A DNA stretch of 28,102 nt from Kitasatospora phosalacinea (lineage in GTDB: Bacteria; Actinomycetota; Actinomycetes; Streptomycetales; Streptomycetaceae), in NCBI RefSeq assembly GCF_000716545.1, contig NZ_JNWZ01000090.1, positions 1 through 28,102 of the forward strand, read 5' to 3'. The notes beneath the pieces were generated by a model. It was given only the letters and a program-made list of their open reading frames with translations. It searched no databases and had not been told where the DNA came from. This document shows, piece by piece, positions 8,168 to 16,020 of this stretch (the stretch's first letter is position 1; each line of letters begins with the position of its first letter). Both the position numbers and the translations under genes were made by a program.

Positions 8168-9172
8168 ATGGTGCGGGCGGACGGCCCGGCGGTACCGGTG
8201 CGGGAGCCCGAACGGGCCGAGGGGCGGCGGGAGAAGCTGCTCCGCTGGCTCGACTGGCGGCGCGGGTGGCCGCTCACCCTGCTCGGCCTGCTGGTCACCG
8301 CGCTGCTGGTGTGCCACGCCCAGGTGCCCAACGCCGTCGGCAACCTGGGCAGCCTGCTGGAGACCTCCCTGCCCTGGCTGGGGCTGGCCGTCCCGGTGCT
8401 GCTGGCGCTCGCGCTGTGGCGGCGCGCCGGGGTGGCGCTGGTCGCGGCGCTGCTGCCCGGCGCGGTCTGGCTGAACCTGTTCGGCGCGCTGCTGGTCGAC
8501 AAGGGCAGCGGGCCGGGCGACTTCACGGTGCTCACCCACAACGTGGCCGCCGCCAACGAGGACCCGCAGGGCACCATCCGGATGCTGGCCGGCTCCGGCG
8601 CCGAGATCGTCGCGCTGGAGGAGCTGTCCGCGTCCGCCGCCCCGGTGTACGCCGAGGGGCTGGCCGCGGCCTTCCCGTACCACGTGGTGGAGGGCACCGT
8701 CGGGCTGTGGTCCAGCTACCCGATCGACGGCGTGGCCGTGGTCGACCTCAAGATGGGCTGGACCAGGGCCTTCCGCGCCCAGGTCACCACCCCCAAGGGC
8801 CCGCTCGCCGTGTACGTCGCGCACCTGCCCTCGGTGCGGGTCACCTTCGACACCGGCTTCACGGCCGGCCGGCGCGACGTCAGCGCGCAGGCCCTCGGCG
8901 ACGCCATCGAGCACGAGCCGCTGCGCAGGGTGCTGCTGCTCGGCGACCTCAACGGCACCATGAACGACCGCAGCCTGGCCCCGGTCACCTCGCAGATGCG
9001 CTCCGCCCAGGGCGCGGTCGGCGACGGCTTCGGCTTCTCCTGGCCGGCCTCCTTCCCGACGGCCCGGATCGACCAGATCCTCAGCAAGGGCGACCTGGTC
9101 CCCACCGACTCCCGCACCCTCCCGGCCGACGCCAGCGACCACCTCGCGGTGGCCGCCGACTACCGCTACTAG
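8168..9172 (+). CDS. Membrane-anchored endonuclease/exonuclease/phosphatase (EEP) family protein
   Basis: The protein has 334 residues. After a short charged N-terminus there are three hydrophobic segments (residues about 35-110), then an EEP fold on the far side of the membrane. Catalytic positions are visible: N125 in LTHNVA, a Glu pair in VALEEL, GDLN at 259-262, D302 in ARIDQIL and the terminal SDH at 323-325. Related proteins cleave phosphoesters in nucleic acids, lipids or inositol phosphates, and the substrate here cannot be told. The ATG at 8168 follows a good RBS (GAGGAG). A TAGGCT -10-like box lies at 8084-8089 without a clear -35. The stop is 7 bases from that of the convergent methyltransferase gene. 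Confidence 0.88.
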   Translation: MVRADGPAVPVREPERAEGRREKLLRWLDWRRGWPLTLLGLLVTALLVCHAQVPNAVGNLGSLLETSLPWLGLAVPVLLALALWRRAGVALVAALLPGAVWLNLFGALLVDKGSGPGDFTVLTHNVAAANEDPQGTIRMLAGSGAEIVALEELSASAAPVYAEGLAAAFPYHVVEGTVGLWSSYPIDGVAVVDLKMGWTRAFRAQVTTPKGPLAVYVAHLPSVRVTFDTGFTAGRRDVSAQALGDAIEHEPLRRVLLLGDLNGTMNDRSLAPVTSQMRSAQGAVGDGFGFSWPASFPTARIDQILSKGDLVPTDSRTLPADASDHLAVAADYRY

Positions 9173-9179
9173 GGCCGCG

Positions 9180-10046
9180 TCAGGGGGCCTCCGCCGTCAA
9201 GGAGCGGCGTCCGGTGCGTTCGACCGGCGTGCCGGGGGGGGCGACGGGCGAAGGTCGCCTGACGCCGCACCAGCCCCGGACGCCCACCACCACGGTGGCG
9301 TCCCGCTCCCGGTCCTGCTCGGTGCGCGCCTCCAACCCCGCGGCGGCCAGCAGCGCGGCGGTGGCCGGGGCCTGCCGGTCGCTGGTCTCGATCAGCAGTC
9401 GGCCGCCGGGCGCCAGCCAGCGCGGCGCGACCGCCGCGACCCGGCGCTGCACCGCCAGGCCGTCCGCCCCGCCGTCCAGCGCGGCGGCGGGCTCGTGGTC
9501 GCGGGCCTCCGGGGGCAGCAGCGGGATCTCGCCGGTCGGCACGTACGGGGCGTTGGCCACCAGCAGGTCGACCCGGCCGAGCAGGGTGCGCGGCAGCGGG
9601 GCGTCCAGGTCGCCCAGGTGGACCAGGCCGCCGTACGGGGCCAGGTTGCGGCGGGCGCAGGCCACCGCCGCCGGGTCGACGTCCGCGGCGTGCAGTTCGA
9701 CGCCGGGGCCGAGCCGGGCGGCCAGCGCCGCGCCGATCGCGCCGGAGCCGCAGCACAGGTCGAGCAGCACCGCGCCGGGGCGGCCCAGCGCGGCGGCCCG
9801 CTCGACCAGGAACTCGCTGCGCCGGCGCGGCACGAACACCCCGGGGGCGAGCGCGACGCGCAGCCCGGCGAACTCGGCGAAGCCCACCACCTGCTCCAAC
9901 GGGTGCCCGGCGCAACGGAGTTCGACCATCTCGTCGAGCCGGGCGGGGCCGTCGGCGGCGGCCAGCAGCAGCCGGGCCTCGTCCTCGGCGAAGACGCACC
10001 CGGCCGCGCGCAGCCGGTCGATCAGGGGGACGTGGGGGAGTGACAC
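9180..10046 (-). CDS. PrmC-related protein N5-glutamine methyltransferase
   Basis: The 288-residue class I SAM-dependent methyltransferase resembles the PrmC-like actinobacterial paralogue family. A helical N-terminal domain is followed by the PRRRSEFLVE loop, SAM motif I LDLCCGSGAIGAAL, an acidic post-I region (LHAADVDPAAV) and the catalytic motif NAPYVPTGE. In true PrmC/HemK this last motif is NPPY. Here the first Pro is Ala, a feature of the paralogue, so release-factor methylation should not be assumed. I chose the GTG at 10046, preceded by AGAGG at 5 bases. The frame is open to 10172, but the upstream part is low-complexity Gly/Arg/Pro. A possible small gene precedes it in the same direction. 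Confidence 0.85.
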   Translation of the reverse strand: MSLPHVPLIDRLRAAGCVFAEDEARLLLAAADGPARLDEMVELRCAGHPLEQVVGFAEFAGLRVALAPGVFVPRRRSEFLVERAAALGRPGAVLLDLCCGSGAIGAALAARLGPGVELHAADVDPAAVACARRNLAPYGGLVHLGDLDAPLPRTLLGRVDLLVANAPYVPTGEIPLLPPEARDHEPAAALDGGADGLAVQRRVAAVAPRWLAPGGRLLIETSDRQAPATAALLAAAGLEARTEQDRERDATVVVGVRGWCGVRRPSPVAPPGTPVERTGRRSLTAEAP

Positions 10047-10084
10047 GGGTACCTCTCGAAGAGCCTTGCGGGCTCCCCGCGCGG

Positions 10085-10198
10085 TCAGACCGCGACGACC
10101 CGGCGGCGGGGGAGCACCTCGACGACCTGCACGGTGATCTCTCCCACCTCCTCGGCCCGGCGCGCCGTCCATGATCGGGCGCGTGCTGCGGCGCTCAC
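10085..10198 (-). CDS. Possible small protein of 37 residues, function unknown
   Basis: A GTG-initiated frame encodes 37 residues with an ordered composition. An Ala/Arg-rich head is followed by EEVGEITVQVVEVLPRRRVV, a plausible amphipathic beta strand with a basic tail. An AGGG stretch lies just before the GTG. It occupies otherwise empty sequence between nadE and the PrmC-like gene and ends 38 bases before the latter. The alternative frame here is pure Gly/Arg/Pro low complexity and looks non-coding. I do not recognise a family. Support is limited to composition and placement. Confidence 0.4.
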   Translation of the reverse strand: MSAAARARSWTARRAEEVGEITVQVVEVLPRRRVVAV

Positions 10199-10221
10199 CC
10201 TAACCCCTGCGGCCCGCACTG

Positions 10222-11967
10222 TCAGCCCTGCCGCCAGCGGTTGGTGATCGGCAGCCGGCGGTCGCGGCCGAAGTTCTTCGGCGAGACCTTCGGGCCCGGC
10301 GGGTACTGCCGGCGCTTGTACTCGGCGGTGTCCACCAGCCGCACCACCCGGTCCACCACCTCGGCCGGGAACCCGGCGGCGACGATCGCGTCCCGGCCCT
10401 CGTCGCCCTCCACGTACCTGGTCAGGACGGCGTCCAGCAGGTCGTAGTCGGGCAGCGAGTCGGTGTCCACCTGGTCGGGGCGCAGCTCGGCGGACGGCGG
10501 CTTGGAGATGGTGTTCTCCGGGATCGGCGGCACCTCGCCGCGCGCCTCGGCCGCCGCGTTGCGCCAGCGGGCCAGCCGGAAGATCAGCGTCTTGTACACG
10601 TCCTTGATCGGCCCGTACGCACCGACCGAGTCGCCGTACAGCGTCGAGTAGCCGACCGCCAGCTCGCTCTTGTTGCCCGGCGCCAGGACGAGCTGCCCCT
10701 CCTGGTTGGAGATCGCCATCAGCAGCGTGCCGCGCAGCCGGGACTGCAGGTTCTCCTCGGCCAGGCCGGTCAGCTCGGCGGCGCCCATGTACGCGTCGAA
10801 CATCGGGGCGATCGACACCGTGCGGAAGTGCAGGCCGGTGCGGCGGGCCAGTTCGGCGGCGTCGTCCCGGGAGTGCTGCGAGGAGTAGCGCGAGGGCATC
10901 GAGACGCCGTACACGTTCTCCGCGCCGATCGCGTCCACCGCGATCGCCGCCACCAGCGCCGAGTCGATGCCGCCGGACAGGCCGATCAGCACCGAGCGCG
11001 CGCCGTTCTTGCGGACGTACGCCCGGGTGCCCTCGACCAGCGCCGCGTACACCTCGGCCTCGTCGTCCAGCCGCTCGGACACCTGCGGTTCGACCGGGGC
11101 GGCGGGCCGCTCCTTCGGCGCGCCGCCCAGGTCGACCCTGGTCAGCTTCAGGCCGTCGGCGAGCACCGTGCCGTCCGGCAGGCCGTCCTCGTTCGCGGCC
11201 GGCAGGTCCAGGTCGACGACCAGCAGCGCCTCCTCGAACTGCGGGCCGCGGGCCAGGAGTTCGCCGCCCTCGGTGACGACCATCGACTCGCCGTCGAAGA
11301 CCAGCTCGTCCTGCGCGCCGACCATGTTCAGGTACACCAGCGGGCAGCCCGCCTCGGCGGCCCGGCGCCGGACCAGCTCCAGCCGGACGTCGTCCTTGTC
11401 GCGCTCGTACGGCGAGCCGTTGATCGACAGCAGCAGGCCCGCGCCGGCCTGGCCGGTGGCGGCGACCCGGCCGCCCTCCTGCCAGATGTCCTCGCAGATC
11501 GCCAGCGCGACGTCCACGCCGTGCAGCCGCAGCACCGTCAGCTGGTCGCCCGGCACGAAGTACCGGTACTCGTCGAACACGCCGTAGTTCGGCAGGAAGT
11601 GCTTGGCGAACCTGGTCACCACCTCGCCGCCGCGCAGCACCGCCGCGCAGTTCTGCGGCTTGCCCGCGTACCGGGTGCCCGGCTCGCCGCGGCCCAGGTA
11701 GCCGACCACCACCGGGACGTCGCCCAGGCCCTCGGCGGCCAGCTTCGCCGCGAGGTCGACCAGCGCGGCGCGCGAGCCCTCGACGAACGAGCCGCGGAAG
11801 GCCAGGTCCTCGACCGGGTACCCGGTCAGCACCATCTCCGGGAAGGCGATCAGGTCGGCGCCGGACCCGGCGGCCCGCTTCGACCAGCGCAGCACCTCCT
11901 CGCTGTTGCGGGCGAGGTCACCGACCCAGGGGTCGATCTGGCACAGGGCGAGACGCAGATTCGGCAT
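10222..11967 (-). CDS. nadE: Glutamine-dependent NAD+ synthetase
   Basis: The 581-residue two-domain enzyme makes NAD+ from deamido-NAD+, ATP and glutamine. The N-terminal nitrilase-like glutaminase domain (about 1-270) carries the Glu-Lys-Cys triad: E44 (IAFPEMVLTGYP), K122 (FAKHFLPNYGVFDE) and C158 (LAICEDIW). The C-terminal amidotransferase domain contains the ATP-binding LSGGIDSALV (SGGIDS at 331-336), the conserved LAPGNKSELAVGY, GDSVGAYGPIKDVYKT and a C-terminal RRQYPPGPKVSPKNFGRDRR. An ammonia tunnel joins the two in this family. The length matches the glutamine-dependent type. The ATG at 11967 lies 7 bases after a TACACT -10 box, which suggests a leaderless mRNA. Confidence 0.97.
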   Translation of the reverse strand: MPNLRLALCQIDPWVGDLARNSEEVLRWSKRAAGSGADLIAFPEMVLTGYPVEDLAFRGSFVEGSRAALVDLAAKLAAEGLGDVPVVVGYLGRGEPGTRYAGKPQNCAAVLRGGEVVTRFAKHFLPNYGVFDEYRYFVPGDQLTVLRLHGVDVALAICEDIWQEGGRVAATGQAGAGLLLSINGSPYERDKDDVRLELVRRRAAEAGCPLVYLNMVGAQDELVFDGESMVVTEGGELLARGPQFEEALLVVDLDLPAANEDGLPDGTVLADGLKLTRVDLGGAPKERPAAPVEPQVSERLDDEAEVYAALVEGTRAYVRKNGARSVLIGLSGGIDSALVAAIAVDAIGAENVYGVSMPSRYSSQHSRDDAAELARRTGLHFRTVSIAPMFDAYMGAAELTGLAEENLQSRLRGTLLMAISNQEGQLVLAPGNKSELAVGYSTLYGDSVGAYGPIKDVYKTLIFRLARWRNAAAEARGEVPPIPENTISKPPSAELRPDQVDTDSLPDYDLLDAVLTRYVEGDEGRDAIVAAGFPAEVVDRVVRLVDTAEYKRRQYPPGPKVSPKNFGRDRRLPITNRWRQG

Positions 11968-11974
11968 GCCCCCG

Positions 11975-12004
11975 AGTGTAATCGTCTAACTGACGCTATG
12001 TCGC
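11975..12004 (-). promoter_or_regulatory. nadE promoter, leaderless arrangement
   Basis: On the minus strand GCGACA (12004-11999) and TACACT (11980-11975) are separated by 18 bases. Only 7 bases lie between the -10 box and the nadE ATG, so transcription should begin at or within a base of the start codon. A GGGGG run sits in that gap but would not be in the mRNA. Confidence 0.55.
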
Positions 12005-12068
12005 GGGGGTGCCCCCGCCGGTGCGCCGGGCGCCCGGTTTCACCCCTTTCCCCCCTTCTTCCTCCCCC
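12003..12068. repeat. Short palindromes and a 31-bp pyrimidine tract between nadE and glnA2
   Basis: GCGGGGGTGCCCCCGC (12003-12018, 7-bp arms) and CCGGGCGCCCGG (12026-12037) are palindromic. They are followed by a tract at 12038-12068 in which 30 of 31 bases are pyrimidines on the plus strand. The tract could adopt unusual DNA structure or simply be spacer. It lies upstream of the glnA2 leader. Confidence 0.45.
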
Positions 12069-12170
12069 GGATCCGCCAGGGATCGGCAAGCGGGCGATGA
12101 TCCGCCATGATGGGTGGCGACGCGGTCCGTGCGAGGTCTTCGCCGGGTCGGGCCGGCCGGTGCGGGCGGC

Positions 12171-12186
12171 GTAACACGGGCGTAAA
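12171..12186 (+). promoter_or_regulatory. GTAAC-N6-GTAAA, weak GlnR-box-like site
   Basis: GTAAC (12171-12175), 6 bases, then GTAAA (12182-12186). The GlnR half-sites of actinomycetes are written gTnAC-n6-GaAAC. The first half fits and the second only partly. It lies 23 bases before the glnA2 ATG, which is late for an activator site. The functional call is weak. Confidence 0.25.
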
Positions 12187-12208
12187 GAGCAGAGGTGAGA
12201 CTTTCCCC

Positions 12209-13570
12209 ATGGGCAAGCAGCAGGAGTTCGTGCTTCGCACGCTCGAAGAGCGTGACATCCGGTTCGTCCGACTGTGGTTCACCGACGTGCTCGGGTTCCT
12301 CAAGTCCGTGGCGGTCGCTCCGGCGGAACTGGAACAGGCCTTCGACGAGGGCATCGGCTTCGACGGCTCGGCGATCGAGGGCTTCGCCCGGGTCTACGAG
12401 TCCGACATGATCGCCAAGCCGGACCCGACCACCTTCCAGATACTGCCGTGGCGCTCCGAGAACCCCGGTACCGCCCGGATGTTCTGCGACATCCTGATGC
12501 CCGACGGCTCGCCCTCCTACGCCGACCCGCGCTACGTCCTCAAGCGCACCCTGGAGAAGGCCTCCAACCTCGGCTTCACCTTCTACACCCACCCCGAGAT
12601 CGAGTTCTTCCTCCTCAAGGACCTCCCCGGCGACGGCACCCCGCCGACCCCCGCCGACCAGTCCGGCTACTTCGACCACACCCCGCGCGGCATCGGCCAC
12701 GACTTCCGCCGCCAGGCCATCACCATGCTCGAATCCATGGGCATCTCGGTCGAGTTCAGCCACCACGAGGGCGCCCCCGGCCAGCAGGAGATCGACCTGC
12801 GCTACGCCGACGCGCTCTCCACGGCCGACAACATCATGACCTTCCGCCTGGTCATGAAGGAGGTCGCCCTCGAACAGGGCGTCCACGCCAGCTTCATGCC
12901 CAAGCCGTTCTCGCACTTCCCCGGCTCCGGCATGCACACCCACGTCTCCCTCTTCGAGGGCGACCGCAACGCCTTCCACGAGTCCGGCGCCGAGTACCAG
13001 CTCTCCAAGGTCGGCCGCTCCTTCATCGCCGGCCTGCTCAAGTACGCCGCCGAGACCGCCGCCGTCACCAACCAGTGGGTCAACTCCTACAAGCGCATCT
13101 GGGGCGGCTCCCAGCGCACCGCCGGCGCCGGCGGCGAGGCCCCCTCCTACATCTGCTGGGGCCACAACAACCGCTCCGCCCTCATCCGCGTCCCCATGTA
13201 CAAGCCCGGCAAGCAGGGCTCCACCCGCATCGAGGTCCGCTCCCTCGACACCGGCTGCAACCCCTACCTCGCCTACGCCGTCACCCTCGCCGCCGGCCTC
13301 AAGGGCATCGAGGACAACCTCGAACTCCCCCCCGGCGCCGACGACGACGTCTGGGCCCTCACCGACGCCGAGCGCCGCGCCCTCGGCATCCAGCCCATGC
13401 CCCAGAACCTCGGCGAGGCCATCGACCTCATGCAGCGCAGCGAACTCGTCGCCGAGACCCTGGGCGAGCACGTCTTCGACTTCTTCCTGCGCAACAAGCG
13501 CCAGGAGTGGGAGGAGTACCGCTCGGAGGTCACCCCGTTCGAGCTGCGCAAGGTGCTCCAGGTGCTGTGA
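12209..13570 (+). CDS. glnA2: Glutamine synthetase family protein, GlnA2 type
   Basis: The 453-residue GS-I-like enzyme shows the family blocks in order: IGFDGSAIEGFARVYESDM, PEIEFFL, HHEGAPGQQEIDLRY, GSGMHTHVSL, NSYKRI, NNRSALIRVP and RIEVRSLDTGCNPYLAYA. Two points mark it as the GlnA2 branch. First, the adenylylation tyrosine of GS-I-beta (NLYDLPP) is replaced by Glu372 in NLELPP. Second, the Glu-flap loop after NSYKR carries extra residues (GGSQRTAGAGG). In S. coelicolor GlnA2 is described as a gamma-glutamylpolyamine synthetase used in polyamine catabolism rather than a true glutamine synthetase. That role is likely here. The ATG at 12209 follows AGAGGTGAG at 9 bases. A strong terminator follows. 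Confidence 0.92.
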   Translation: MGKQQEFVLRTLEERDIRFVRLWFTDVLGFLKSVAVAPAELEQAFDEGIGFDGSAIEGFARVYESDMIAKPDPTTFQILPWRSENPGTARMFCDILMPDGSPSYADPRYVLKRTLEKASNLGFTFYTHPEIEFFLLKDLPGDGTPPTPADQSGYFDHTPRGIGHDFRRQAITMLESMGISVEFSHHEGAPGQQEIDLRYADALSTADNIMTFRLVMKEVALEQGVHASFMPKPFSHFPGSGMHTHVSLFEGDRNAFHESGAEYQLSKVGRSFIAGLLKYAAETAAVTNQWVNSYKRIWGGSQRTAGAGGEAPSYICWGHNNRSALIRVPMYKPGKQGSTRIEVRSLDTGCNPYLAYAVTLAAGLKGIEDNLELPPGADDDVWALTDAERRALGIQPMPQNLGEAIDLMQRSELVAETLGEHVFDFFLRNKRQEWEEYRSEVTPFELRKVLQVL

Positions 13571-13587
13571 GCGCGGTGACGGCCCGT

Positions 13588-13634
13588 CGGGCCCCGGACC
13601 GAGTCGCGCGCTCGGGCCGGGGCCCGGTCGTTTT
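13588..13634 (+). terminator. Rho-independent terminator of glnA2
   Basis: Arms 13589-13603 and 13611-13625 form a 15-bp stem with one mismatch and a 7-nt loop, extended by a C-G pair (13588-13626). The right arm is followed by GTCGTTTT with a T-run at 13631-13634. It begins 17 bases after the glnA2 stop codon. Confidence 0.85.
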
Positions 13635-13691
13635 CCGGGGCGGGGCGGGGGGAAGCGGAACCCCGACGATCGTCACGGACCGGGAGGGCAG

Positions 13692-14114
13692 ATGGAGTTG
13701 CGGCTGCGGTACGCGCCGGAGGTGGTGAACGCCGGGAGGTTCGCGGCGGACATCGTGGTGTCGGCGGCGCGGGTGAGCGGGGCGGAGCTGGACTACTCGG
13801 TGGGGAGCCTCGCGGTGGTCGACGGGATCATCGAGGAGTTCCGGGCGAGCGGCATCGTCAGCGGGCAGGTCGGGGAGACGCTGTTCGGGTTCGGCTGCTA
13901 CGTGGGCGAGGTGATGGTCCGCCAGGGCGGCGCGGCCTGGCGGGCGGTGTCCGCCGAGGAGGTGCCGGCGTTCGGGTTCCCGCTGGTGGTGGGGCTGCCG
14001 AGCGGGCAGGTGTGCAACCCGATCGGGAAGGTGTTCCGGCGGCTGGAGAACGGACCGCAGGACAGCCTGCCGCACTTCTACACGGTGTTCGCGGAGCCGT
14101 GGCGCCGGGTGTAG
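13692..14114 (+). CDS. Conserved hypothetical protein, 140 residues
   Basis: A soluble 140-residue protein with normal coding bias and a strong RBS (GGGAGG, 4 bases before the ATG). Distinctive stretches are LDYSVGSLAVVDGIIEEF, ETLFGFGCYVGEVMVR and GQVCNPIGKVFRRLENG. The pattern of a helix ending in DGIIE, a GxGCYxGEV strand-turn and a later NPIGKV segment resembles small actinobacterial proteins of unknown function. I cannot assign a named domain. There is no signal peptide or membrane segment. It is separated from glnA2 by a terminator, so it has its own promoter. A 10-bp palindrome, GACGATCGTC, lies at 13665-13674. Confidence 0.8.
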   Translation: MELRLRYAPEVVNAGRFAADIVVSAARVSGAELDYSVGSLAVVDGIIEEFRASGIVSGQVGETLFGFGCYVGEVMVRQGGAAWRAVSAEEVPAFGFPLVVGLPSGQVCNPIGKVFRRLENGPQDSLPHFYTVFAEPWRRV

Positions 14115-14737
14115 TCGCCTCCGGTGGCCTGTGCGCGTGGAGCTGGGCGGACCGGATGGCGTAGTGCGCGAGGCAGGGACGACGGCGCTCCGGGGTGCTC
14201 GTCGCACTGGTCGGTGCAGCGGATCGGGGTGCGGATGGCCTCCGGGGGACGACCCGGACCTCGTCGGGAACGTGCTTGCTTCCGCCGTCACTGCGACGGC
14301 GGCATCGGTTCTGGGCGCTTTAGGACTTTCGCTGCGGAAGTAGCGGGCCCACCGGGGTAGCGAGCTGAGGCGCCGCCGGGCGCCGGATGATGCCCGCGCA
14401 CGACTCGACTACCTGACGCAGTGGCTCGCGACCCATGCGGCGGTCGCGACGGGCCCGGACGCCGAGTCGGTGCGGCGCCGGACGGCGGCCTACCTGGACA
14501 CGGAGTCGTCAGCGCTACGGGCGCAGACCCGGAGGAACGGCGTATCGAGCGGATGTCGTTCCGTCGTGGCTCTTGCTCGTCATCGGCTCCGGAATCCTCG
14601 CCGGCCTGTGGACCCTTACCGTGCGGTTGTCCCCGGGCAGTGCGGCACTGCAAGCGTTTCGTTCGGCTCGGAGAGCGGGGGGCAGCGTGCCCACCGAGGG
14701 TGGAGGGCGAGCGGAGCGCGGACGTCCGGGGCGGCGG
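14115..14737. other. 623-bp segment without an intact gene; possible gene remnants
   Basis: No frame has a convincing complete gene. Coding-like pieces occur in different plus-strand frames. A frame ending at 14343 finishes in DPDLVGNVLASAVTATAASV. The same frame past its TAG reads RLDYLTQWLATHAAVATG (about 14398-14451). A helix-like WLLLVIGSGILAGLWTLTV appears in the next frame (about 14567-14623). GC content and third-position GC drop compared with neighbours. This suggests decayed coding DNA, perhaps one or two small membrane-associated proteins broken by frameshifts. The order and identity of the ancestral gene are not recoverable by eye. Confidence 0.4.
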
Positions 14738-15877
14738 CTACGGCCCGGGGGTGCGGCGCGGGGGTGCGGCCGCCAGGTCCGGGGCGGTGCGGGGGCGGAT
14801 CAGTCGGGTGGGGGCGGGGCGGTCGCGGAGGCGGCGTTCCAGGGGGTGTTCGACGAGGTGGTGGAGGGCGGCGGCCAGGGCGAGGGAGGCGGTGGCGAGG
14901 AGGAGCCAGGCGGTGGCGGTGGGGAGGCCGGGGGCGGGGTGGCCGTAGCGGTGGAGCCAGGGACGGAAGGTGATCTCGTGGACCAGGTACCAGGCGAAGG
15001 ACCAGTCGCCGAGGAGGGTCCAGGGGCGGCGGGCGAGCGGGCCGGCGGGGCGGCGCAGGTCGGCTTGGGCGGTGGCGGTGATCAGGGCGGCGAAGAGCGG
15101 GGCGGAGAGCAGTTGGGAGGCGGAGTAGGGGCCGTACCAGGCGGCGTCGGGGACGGCGTGGTGCCAGGGGACCAGGGCGAGGTGGAAGGCGGCCACCGCG
15201 AGGGCGGCGGGGAGCGGCGGCAGGACCGGCAGGCGGCCGCGGCGGACGGCCAGGGCCAGGGCGGCGCCGAGCAGGAACTGCGGGGTGCGGCTCAGCGGCA
15301 GGTAGTCGAGGAGCCAGCCGCGCAGGGCCGGGTCGGCGACGGCGGACCCGGCCAGCCAGAGCAGCGGGCCGCAGGCGCAGCACAGGGCGGCGGCGCGCGG
15401 CCCGGGGCGGAGCCGCAGGAGGAGCGGGAAGAGCAGGTAGAACCAGGCCTCGTCGCCGAGCGACCAGCCCGCCGGGTTGCCGCCCATCACGGTGGCCCGC
15501 CCCCACGGGTGCAGCAGCGGCAGCGACCACAGCGCGGCGGTGACGGGCACGGCCGCGCCGAGCGCGGCGTACACGGCGAGCGAGGCGCCGGTGGTGAGGG
15601 CGTGCAGCGGCCAGATCCGGGCCAGTCGGCGGCGGTAGAAGCGGCGGGCCGGGACGGGGGCGTCCGCGTACGTCCAGGCGAGCACGAAACCGGACAGCAC
15701 GAAGAAGAACGTCACGCCCGAACGCCCGTACCAGGCGAGGGGGCTGAGCACCGGCAGCGCGCCCACCTGGCGGGAGAGGTGGTAGCAGACCACCAGCAGC
15801 GCGGCGAGGAAGCGCAGCCCGGTGAGGGAGGGCAGGCGGGTCGGGAGGGCGGCGGGGGGCGTCCGCGAGGTGGTCAC
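14738..15877 (-). CDS. Acyltransferase family 3 (OafA/YrhL-type) membrane protein
   Basis: The 379-residue protein has about ten hydrophobic segments and the acyltransferase-3 start, SLTGLRFLAALLVVCYHLS. The His of CYHLS is the catalytic His position. Further family stretches are FFFVLSGFVLAWTYAD, RFYRRRLARIWPLHAL, GNPAGWSLGDEAWFYLLFP and a late helix, DWSFAWYLVHEITFRPWL. These enzymes move acyl groups to sugars, peptidoglycan or exported metabolites at the cytoplasmic membrane. The acceptor here is unknown. The start is taken as GTG 15877, although its RBS is weak. The gene is divergent from glnE, with 143 bases between them, and is not in an operon. Confidence 0.88.
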   Translation of the reverse strand: MTTSRTPPAALPTRLPSLTGLRFLAALLVVCYHLSRQVGALPVLSPLAWYGRSGVTFFFVLSGFVLAWTYADAPVPARRFYRRRLARIWPLHALTTGASLAVYAALGAAVPVTAALWSLPLLHPWGRATVMGGNPAGWSLGDEAWFYLLFPLLLRLRPGPRAAALCCACGPLLWLAGSAVADPALRGWLLDYLPLSRTPQFLLGAALALAVRRGRLPVLPPLPAALAVAAFHLALVPWHHAVPDAAWYGPYSASQLLSAPLFAALITATAQADLRRPAGPLARRPWTLLGDWSFAWYLVHEITFRPWLHRYGHPAPGLPTATAWLLLATASLALAAALHHLVEHPLERRLRDRPAPTRLIRPRTAPDLAAAPPRRTPGP

Positions 15878-16020
15878 CCCGTGGCCAACGAGCCGGGCGG
15901 CGGGGTGTCACGGGCGGGCGGGGGCACCGGGGCGGGGCCGACGGTGCGTCACGGGGCGCGTCCGGGCCGGGTGGGAACGTACGCTTCGGGCAGGGGACAG
16001 CCACGGGAGGCGGGACGACG

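Noticed and set aside
10061..10075. GAGCC-TTGCG-GGCTC hairpin before the PrmC-like gene
   Set aside because: A 5-bp stem is too weak to call a terminator or attenuator.
12107..12208. 34-residue N-terminal extension of GlnA2
   Set aside because: The Arg/Gly-rich stretch does not resemble the family. The ATG at 12209 has AGAGGTGAG upstream and gives the usual 453 residues.
13665..13674. Palindrome GACGATCGTC before the hypothetical gene
   Set aside because: Only 10 bp, not extended on either side. It could be chance in this base composition.
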